Assembly: GCF_958295425.1 (NCBI RefSeq)
Contig: NC_081142.1
Span: 6,652,917-6,716,916 of the forward strand
Reading direction: 5' to 3'
From: Solea solea
Lineage: Eukaryota > Chordata > Actinopteri > Pleuronectiformes > Soleidae
Length of the DNA: 64,000 nt
Each line of letters starts with the position of its first letter. The stretch's first letter is position 1. Under the pieces are notes generated by a model. That model saw nothing but the letters and a program-made list of their open reading frames with translations. It searched no databases and was not told the DNA's origin. This document shows positions 56,092 through 64,000 of the stretch, piece by piece. The position numbers and the translations under genes were made by a program.

Positions 56092-58457
56092 TAATAAGTC
56101 CTAACCTGCTTATCTTTTTGCTGGCTTCGATCTCCAGCTGGCCACAGTCTCCATGAGTCATTATCAATCACATCAGCGAGGACAATCTCCTGAGTTTTGA
56201 CATTCACGCCAAACTCGATCTGAAAGAAATGAACTTCATCATTAACTTGTGCAGAAGCACCAGATGAAACGTGGTCCTGCTGGAATAGTTATCGACCAGC
56301 AGAGGGCAGTCCTGCTGCACATACCTTCATATCCACCAGAGTGCAGTTCTGAGTGGCCCAGGCCTTCTCCAGAATCTCAAAGATGGCCACAGTGCTGCGA
56401 TTCATGATGTCCACCTCACACTGACCGATGGTGAGCCCAGCTAGACAGAACTTGGTCTCCAACAGCTGCTCTTCTGACCACTGAGGATCATTGTTGGCAT
56501 CATCCTGTGTCAAAGAGTAAAATTTTTCATCATTTCATTAACTTCGTCAGAGATCTTAAAAAAGACTGACAACAGAAAACAGATGGGGGAATTCAGGGTC
56601 AGACTCACTTTAAAGAACATCTCCATCTTTAGTGGAGAGAAGCGATAGCCTTCTTTGACTCCTGGGTTCCTCTTGAGGAAGGATCCGGTCGCCACTCTCC
56701 GACAAACCCACTCGATGGGAATCATTTCACAGTGGGCAGCGATGAATGCTGTGTCCGACTGCTGCTTCACAAAGGCAGTCTTGATACCTGGAAATTTGGT
56801 ATTTTTTTAATTTATTATTTTTAAAAAGAGCTGCTAGACACTCCAAAGGAAGGCTACAAAAGCAAAACCTCTCCAGTTAATAAAGTTTTAACTTCATGCT
56901 TATGTCTACATTTTATAAATCTTCAATTCAGCACAGATTGGCTTTAACTGAACACATGTAAGGGCTACATGGGGGGGGAGTATGGTTGGTCATGAATTAG
57001 ATACACACCAGTCTCTCAAGTCACAAGACGGCAATTTCCACAACCGAGACACACGAGACTCACGAGCGGCACATGGGTCACAGTTAGCCAATTACTTTTA
57101 AATTAAAGTAAGGTGGAAAGTCATTTACACGTGTTTAACGTTGCCAACATCTTTGCATCTGAGTCAAGAAACAATCATGTGTTCTCTGCAAAGGAAACGC
57201 GGGGGAATGAAGTGAAGTTGCCAACTAATGCAATTAAGTGTTTCTATTTTAATAGCATAAATAATTCACTGCTTCCAGCTTAAAAAGTAAATATTTGCTA
57301 GTTATCGGCTTCAATGAAAGACAGTTTTTTGGACATTTCAATGGAGAAACCAATAACCAAGTGATTTAATGAAGGCATTAAAACCAAAAAATGCTTCAAA
57401 ATGCTTTAACTGGTGGAGCTCTGGTTCCCAATAAAAGGAAAAGGTCAAAGTTTGTCTTTCTTCCTGAACACCAGTCACCTCACTGACCTCTCTGAGGTCC
57501 AACTGGTGATGATCAGGAGCTCTTGAAATAGTGTTGAATTGATTATTTTAAGTTAGTGTTTAAAACTTTAAAGTTAACAGCAATGACATTTAATCTGACA
57601 AAATCAAAGCATACTAATCTACAAGTGGCAAAGTTGCCTCAGGGTGAGGATGACACAACGGCCCCCGCCTGCACAAGATTAACAAAATGGCAGCCTATGT
57701 TTTCAGTGACAGTGCTTCTTATACTGTGTCATCCATCTAATGTATTCATAAACCATTCTTTATTTTAATTAATCCAATACATTATTACTGACGCAGGATC
57801 TGTGAAGTTTCCAGATTCATTTATTAAAATCATCAAACCCCCCCCCATAAAACTATAAAAATGTTCACACTGAAGGACTGAAATCACAGAAAACTATTAG
57901 AAAGATGTTTGTACTTGGATGTGGGTCAATCAATGAAAAAGTTGGCAAATCATTTATTAATCGATTAATATTTGATTAATCGATTAACTGTTGCAGCTCT
58001 ACGAATACACTCTTTTGTTTGATGCAATCTGAGAGCTCATCAATTAGTCTATACTCACACAATTTATAGTCAAATTATTCCAAAGAGAAGTTCATGAGGG
58101 GGACCCGGGAATGTGTGTTGACAACTTGAACAGTGACTTTACCAGATTCCTGCAGCAGCTTGAACACGCAGCTCGTGGTTTTGTTGGCGATGGCAGCCTT
58201 GCCCTCCATTTGGTCTTTCCTCACCGCGTTGCCAGCGGTGATCTGGTCTTTGGACTGGACCAGAACCAGTCCGGGCTGGTCCGCCAGCTCAAAGATCTGC
58301 TTCGTCTTGCCCTCATTCAGCTTCTGGCCCATCTTCAGTTCTACATATATATAGAACAAAAAGAACACGCACGATGAGGAAACAGCGACACACATTCGAC
58401 TAAAGCTTCCCAGTTGAGTTGAGTGTTTGTGTATTTTTTACCTGCGGTGGAGTCCAT
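54320..58457 (-). CDS. paics: PAICS, AIR carboxylase / SAICAR synthetase
   Basis: Cytosolic bifunctional enzyme of de novo purine synthesis: it carboxylates AIR to CAIR and joins CAIR with aspartate to give SAICAR. Nine exons in transcription order: 58457-58442, 58340-58143, 56787-56609, 56504-56325, 56219-56106, 55971-55888, 55187-55007, 54914-54756, 54486-54320. They sum to 1278 nt, 425 residues, exactly the human length, with all phases consistent. Residues about 8-260 are the SAICAR synthetase domain ([50 protein letters not shown]). Residues about 265-425 are the AIR carboxylase domain ([54 protein letters not shown]). The first exon codes only M-D-S-T-A. Intron 2 (56788-58142) has no other gene. 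Transcribed divergently from ppat. Confidence 0.98.
56051..56096. repeat. (TAA)n microsatellite
   Basis: About 14 AAT/TAA units in the paics intron between exons 5 and 6. Confidence 0.97.
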
Positions 58458-59143
58458 GATGGCGGTGTTCTGTAGAAAGCGACTTTCCTGAAAGACGAAA
58501 CACAAGTGCACGAGAAAGACACTCGACTTGAGAAAGTGTGAGAGGCTGCGAACAGGCTGAGGACAGACGAGTCACTCTTACGTGCTTTCACAGCCAATGA
58601 CATCCCTCAACTGACTCAGACAACCAATCAAAACAGCGCATTTCTCACCACGTGGTTGGCAGGACGCCCCATCATGGGATAACGAGAAGAAGAATGTTTT
58701 TTGTTTGGAGTTGCAACCACGACTTATCTCATGTACTTTTCTCTCAAGAAGATCAGTTGAACAGAAACAAAGGAACAATCTGGCCCTTTTGACCGAATCG
58801 ATAACTGTTGATCAGTACAGCGTGTTTAACATCTTCATCGCCAAATACCGCGTGCGTGTTAAAATGTTTAATTAAACCCACATGTATTACTTTTTACTAA
58901 CAGCTATCTATGGTAGCAGCTCATGTAGTGTCGTAAATCACTTTTTATTTGAACTAAGTTGATTTCCGTGGGTTCTATTTCTTTTTTTTTTTCTTTTCAC
59001 GAGCCACGCTGTTGCGTATATTTGCACGTGTTCGATAACTACTGTCAGTTCTCGTCCGGACACGCACGCGCCTTTAGTTTAGACACGAGACTGTCCCTTG
59101 GTGTTGTTGACTCAGGACACAGAGACAGACACACGCAGCGGGG
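58458..59143. promoter_or_regulatory. bidirectional paics-ppat promoter
   Basis: 686 bp separate the two start codons, which point away from each other, as in other vertebrates. CCAAT boxes lie at 58594 and 58624, and palindromic CACGTG E-boxes at 58649-58654 and 59025-59030. No TATA box is obvious. PPAT and PAICS are established MYC targets in mammals, and CACGTG is the MYC/MAX (and USF) site; binding here is inferred from sequence only. Confidence 0.75.
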
Positions 59144-62100
59144 ATGGAGTTTGAAGAGAACGGTATCGGAGAGGAATGCGGGGTTTTCGGATGCGTGGCC
59201 GCCGGAGAGTGGCCCACGCAGCTGGAGGTGGCTCAGGTCTTAACACTGGGGCTGGTCGCGTTACAGCACAGGTAAGTTCAGGAAAAGGTGCTTGATTTAT
59301 TTTATTCACTTTATCGCCGTGGTGATACACGCGCTGTTTGAATAGTTTTAACAGTTGTCTCTTGTGTTTTAAGTTCTTAAACTGAAATTTAACATGTGAC
59401 TCGAAAGTCACTAAAAGTTTTGGTCAGACCCCCCCCCCCCCCCCATGTGACAACACGAAAAATGACTGTTTTCAAAGTGTTAAAGCAGTTATAGGTTGAT
59501 TTATCAGCTTAATGGCACTTTTTTTTGCAGCATCATGCTTTAAAAAAAAAAAAAATAAAAAAAAAAAAATAATAATAAGTTGTTGTCTTATCTGTCACAC
59601 AAGGAAAGTAGTTATTACCTGTGCCTCTGGGGATGGGTTAGAGGAGGCCATTGAACGAACTGAATTGATCTTTATTATTGGGATGTGATCTTGCTCCTCT
59701 TTAAACAGGATCTCCTCATTATCAGCAAAATCAGAGCCTGAGTCCAGTTTTTTCACTGGAATCTGGAGTTTTGGGTCTGGAAGAAAAATGCAGGCTTAAC
59801 ATCAGGTTTTCTGTCTTGCATGATGACCTGAATGACTCCGTCATTCCTTATGCTTTTTGTTAGTAATAACAAACATGTCTTTATCCATAATGTCATTATG
59901 AGGCTTGGTGACAAATCATGGGACTGAGCAAGAAATCACTAAAGGCCACCAGTCAATTGTGGACATCATGTGACATGCAAAGTGATAAGTGATAAGAGGA
60001 AGGGGCACATTTCAAACCTTGATCCACAGCTTTCCTCTTCAGTCCTCTTTTTGCTGAATATGTGTCCAATTTTTCCAACCTAGATTCGAACAAACCTGCA
60101 AACAAACAATGTCACACAGTCACAAAAGAGCCATTTACTAAACACACGCTATTTAAATGGAATTTAAATTGGACCGACAGTTTTAGTTTTGGAAAAATAT
60201 TATAAAACACTGAGCACAATTAATTAAATGATTTTTATTGATGCAGACATTTATCGGCTGTAGATATGACGTTGGTCAATATTCACCTCATTTACATTGT
60301 CATCACCCTATTGACAATCAAAGGACATCCACTGATGCAGACACTGATAATAATCTGGGTTGTGCTGTCCGAGTTTTTCTAAGTTCTTCTAATTGAATAG
60401 GATTCTATGGTACAAGAAGTGGCTGACAATGAAAACCGCAAAACAAGTTGTTTTTGTTTGCTTTGTATGAATCTTGTCTGCTGGTTTCATGCATGACACT
60501 AAACATGAATAAATAATGATCCAGGACTCACTCTTGAATCTGTGCCGCTGATCTGAGGGACGCTCCTGAACTGTGTGCCTCCTCTGTTCTTCAGTACTTG
60601 GTGTAACATCGAGGCTTACAGATGAGACGGAATCAGAACTGCACGTTCTCTCCTCCAGCGCTCCCACCATTTTGGGATCTGTGTTTTCACTTATCAAATA
60701 GATAGCTACGTGATCTCTCTCCTCCGAGCCGTCCATCCTAAGACGTTCTCCTGAAACCTCTTGATGGTCTACAGTTCTTGTGACGTGTGGCGAGCCGTTA
60801 GATGTGCGATTCATAATGCTGTCCACCTCGTCGTAGAACTTCATAAGACGTCTTGCTTCATCAGTCTTACCCCTCTGGAGAGAACGGTAAAGATACTTGA
60901 GGTTTTTGTACTTGGTATGGCACTGTTTCCAGTCGCGCTCGATGCCTTGCTGCAATAACCTGTTGGAGATCTGAACAAAGATGTCCCTTTTTCTGGTCGA
61001 GCTCTCCAGCTGCCTGCACACACGCTCATCAGACCAGACTTGAATCAGGGCTCGCACCTCCAGGTCACTCCAATTCCGACCGGTGTCCGACACCGTGACC
61101 ACATGGATCTGGTCAGAGCAGGACGGATCTGTTAAATGGACATCTAGAGAAAATAGATTCAGAAAATAAACGATTAAACGCAGTATATAGTAAATGGACA
61201 TGGTGATTTGATGATAATTACCTCTCCATTTTGCTTCCATGTCTCTGTCCATATCATAATCATCACTGTTGTCATCTGGAAATTAAGTACAAAAAAAAGT
61301 GCTTTTCTTTTTAGTCTTGAATACCACACTGCTGTATGCGTCGCACACCGAGTACATACCATCATCAATTTCTATAACAACCTCACTTTCTGAGGATGTC
61401 GTCTGTACTGTGTGGCCTGCAGATATGTGTAGCTTCCCCACTGCTATTTCTCCGTCATACAGCCTCTTCTGCATTTCCATGGTACCATTTTCCAGGCCAC
61501 GGTCCAGCAGAATGGCTTCCACCTCATCGAAGAACTTCATGTACTTCCCCGGGCCTCCTGTAGCACCACCACCAGCAGCATGGGCACTTTTAGCAGTCTT
61601 GTAATCGTATTTCAAGTTCTTGTATTTAGTTCGACACTGTTTCCAGTTTCGTACCACCCCAAACTTCCTTTGCATTTGACGGGCCATCTCTTGGAAGATA
61701 GACTTGTTGCGTAGCGTGCATTTCAAGCGCTCTCGAACGTGCCGATCTGCCCATACACAAAGCAGTGCTCGCACCTCATCGTCTGTCCAGTGACGGCCTC
61801 CCTCTTCAGCCACACTTGGAGTGTAAGGAGGAGCTCGATGGATTCGACTTTTAATTCCTGCATACACAGCATTATTATTTTCTTTTTTTAAACATTTATT
61901 TCAGAAAACATGTCATAGTTTTTAGAGCAAGCAAAAGTAATTAGGTTTTGGTTCAGTTTCAAAGTCAAAAACTAGTTCCAATTAAATGCTTTTCTATTCT
62001 TCTGATATTAGTTTTAGTTCAAATACCAAATTGTGCTGAAGTGAAGATCATAAGAGCTTGAGTTTGGTGGTGAAACCTACATTTACCTTCCTGTATTTGG

Positions 62101-64000
62101 ATAGTGCCTGAGGAAGAGTAGATTCCTCTTTGATTAACCACATCCTCCACATCTTCCTCCCAACCCTCCACCGATCTTCCATCCACTCCTGGGCTGTAGT
62201 TTGCTGAAGTGCCTGCTGCTGCGTCAGGCCTTCTGCCCTGAAGTCCCAGACTCCTGCACTTGGCCTGACACTCCCACCAGCTCCGCACAACACTGAGCCT
62301 CCTCAGACGCTCTGAGATCAACTCAAATGTGGTTCTGCTCTCAGTTACATGCTGAGCTCCCACCTCGTCCCATACTGACATGAGAGCCGGCACCTCAGCC
62401 TCCCCCCACTGCCTCTCTACCGAGCCTTTCTCCTCCACCACCTCCATATCACCTCCTCTTTGTCCTTCTGCTCCTCTCTCCATGTTTGAGCTGACCTGGA
62501 AACGTTTCCTTTTCCCCAGCCTGTCTGTCTCTGCTGCTCGGTTCCCTAGGCAACCAGGCGGTTAAGCCTGAAAGCAACGCCTCCATGCAGAAAAGCAGCC
62601 TCACCACTGGCTTAAGCTGTGTGCTGAGGGGGTGGGACCAACTGTAATCTGAGAAGCAGCTTGGTAAATAGGCTGAAACTGCAGCAAGACGACTCTTGCT
62701 GTATGGCTTCTCCTCAGCATAGAGGCAAATATTCTTGTTTTCCTCTGTCCTGCTGTAATTTTCTGTTTCACTTATTCCAGTCTGGTCTTCTTATTGTTTT
62801 TAATAATCTATTTACCCATGTTTATGCTTAGACTTTGAATCTAAATCTCACCAATTTACATTGTTTCACTGTTAAAACATACATTGTGATTGTGATTGTG
62901 TCTACTCAGGGGTCAGGAAAGTGCTGGGATTGTCACAAGTAATGGAGCCAGTCCACCTACATACACAACCCTCAAGGTAAAAAAAAAAGAAGAAAAAGAG
63001 CTCCCTCAATATTTACATTGAACTAAGTAATTATACAGAAAACAAAATGATTCTACACTGCACTGAGAATTCTTCTAGTTGTTAGGACCTTGTTGTTCAA
63101 AGTGGTTTTCCACTTTCTAACATGCTGCTTGTTACTGTGTAGACTGTGCAAGTGAAAACATGTCTCAGGGATTCTTCTTCTTCTTTCCCCCCCCATCTTC
63201 TTTTTAAAGGGAATGGGATTAGTGAGCACAGCTTTCTCGCCTGAGGCTCTTCTGAATCTGCGCTATGATAACCTTGGCATTTGTCACACACGTTATTCAA
63301 CCAGTGGAATCTCAGAACTTCAGAACTGCCAGCCCTTTGTGGTGGATACACTGCACGGCAGGATTGCTGTAGCGCACAATGGAGAGCTAGTTAATGCACA
63401 TGCCTTGAGGAAAAAGGTAACCGGTTTAAATAATGAACCATGTAAACAGCATGCATGCAATTTCAGTGAATCATGCTCCTGTGTGTAATTTAGTGCTTTT
63501 AACATTGGGAAATATTTACCAGCTGAAATGAAACTTGTGGGTGTCATGAATGTGCCTTGCAGGTGATGCGCCATGGCGTGGGTCTCTCCACCAGCTCAGA
63601 CAGTGAACTCATCACCCAACTGCTGGCGTTCACTCCACCTATGGAGGAGCTGGATGCACCAGACTGGGTTGCCAGGTTAGTTCCATGTTACAGTGCTTTG
63701 TAATATGTTAACCATTTCCCACACGGCATCTTCAAAGCTGCTTTTATATGTGTTGCAGAATCAAAAACCTAATGATGGAGACTCCAACATCCTACTCGCT
63801 TTTGATAATGCACAAAGATGTTATCTACGCGGTGCGCGACCCTTATGGAAATCGACCCCTCTGCATTGGACGAATTGTTCCCATCTCAAAGTTGCACAGT
63901 CCAGGTATTTTTTCTTCTTTCACACATGTCAAGTTACATGAAGGACACAGTGTGAACACATGCTTGCCCTTAAAGAAGAAGTGGCCTCAGAGGTTATCAG
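59144..64000 (+). CDS. ppat: PPAT, amidophosphoribosyltransferase (3' partial)
   Basis: Commits PRPP to purine synthesis by adding glutamine-derived ammonia, in the cytosol. Exons seen: 59144-59271, 62910-62976, 63210-63416, 63563-63675 and 63759-63904, in phase with one another; the gene runs off the right edge. The next acceptor may lie near 63970-63985 but cannot be fixed here. The start [17 protein letters not shown] gives an 11-residue propeptide before Cys12, the N-terminal nucleophile of the glutaminase, as in human PPAT. Further glutaminase blocks are [38 protein letters not shown] and [11 protein letters not shown]. The phosphoribosyltransferase half is outside the window. Intron 1 is 3638 bp and holds another gene on the opposite strand. 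Confidence 0.97.
59296..59306 (-). terminator. candidate poly(A) signals of the nested gene
   Basis: Two overlapping AATAAA hexamers on the minus strand about 290 bp past the stop, only 25 bp inside ppat intron 1. Confidence 0.4.
59551..59579 (+). repeat. A-rich tract
   Basis: Poly(A) with TAA units, just beyond the stop codon of the nested minus-strand gene. Confidence 0.9.
59595..62483 (-). CDS. multi-Myb/SANT-like (trihelix) protein nested in ppat intron 1
   Basis: No gene name can be given. Six exons in transcription order: 62483-62087, 61857-61360, 61275-61222, 61143-60532, 60095-60018, 59776-59595. They total 1821 nt, 606 residues plus stop; every intron is phase 1 and GT-AG. Domain 2 (residues about 154-255) has [14 protein letters not shown], then [18 protein letters not shown] and [16 protein letters not shown]. 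Domain 3 (about 339-430) has [19 protein letters not shown], then [18 protein letters not shown] and [12 protein letters not shown]. Domain 1 (about 24-80) is a diverged copy with [17 protein letters not shown] and [17 protein letters not shown]. These are the trihelix DNA-binding fold found in MSANTD and ZSCAN20/29 proteins. The short exon 61275-61222 is acidic; the tail is charged, with no zinc finger or nuclease. A nuclear DNA-binding role is inferred. The start is the first ATG of the open frame, not proven. Confidence 0.85.

Noticed and set aside
58111..58377. Plus-strand open frame of 88 codons
   Set aside because: It is the antisense shadow of paics exon 2.

Overview
The window is eukaryotic nuclear DNA from a ray-finned fish, most likely a teleost. 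Small exons sit in GT-AG introns. There are many dinucleotide microsatellites, tRNA-headed SINEs with a fish-type CORE/L2-like body, and short inverted-repeat DNA transposons. All proteins read as vertebrate orthologues. Gene models were built by hand from splice sites, reading-frame phase and remembered family sequences; no search was run.

Layout. (1) 2438-20346, plus strand: 38 consecutive coding exons of carmil3 (lrrc16b), all joining in phase to a stop. The first 40-50 codons are missing and probably lie upstream. (2) 20347-41280: a gene desert dominated by a minisatellite of about 10 kb (24305-34435, unit about 38 bp). It has an orientation switch near 25054, two sequence subfamilies, higher-order periods and three unrelated insertions. 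(3) 41477-45051, plus: nrl, a large Maf bZIP factor, in four coding exons. (4) 48139-52434, plus: rem2, an RGK-family GTPase, in five coding exons. (5) 54320-58457, minus: paics, nine exons, 425 residues. (6) 59144 to the right edge, plus: the first five exons of ppat, head-to-head with paics across a 686-bp shared promoter. (7) 59595-62483, minus: a six-exon, 606-codon gene wholly inside ppat intron 1. It encodes two clear Myb/SANT-like (trihelix) domains and one diverged one, each in its own phase 1 exon.

Functional grouping. paics and ppat form the known divergent purine-synthesis pair: PPAT performs step 1 and PAICS the AIR carboxylase and SAICAR synthetase steps. Their intergenic promoter carries two CACGTG E-boxes and two CCAAT boxes. 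carmil3 and nrl are near neighbours on human 14q11.2, where REM2 also lies, whereas PPAT/PAICS are on human 4q12. The window therefore crosses a synteny junction between rem2 and paics. In place of a gene between carmil3 and nrl (CPNE6 in human) there is the large minisatellite.

Points most worth a second look: the nested antisense triple-Myb/SANT gene, the higher-order and partly inverted minisatellite, a (TG)69 tract ending 6 bases before a carmil3 exon, a fish-specific D/E-R-Q-W-rich segment in carmil3, and a shortened switch II in rem2.
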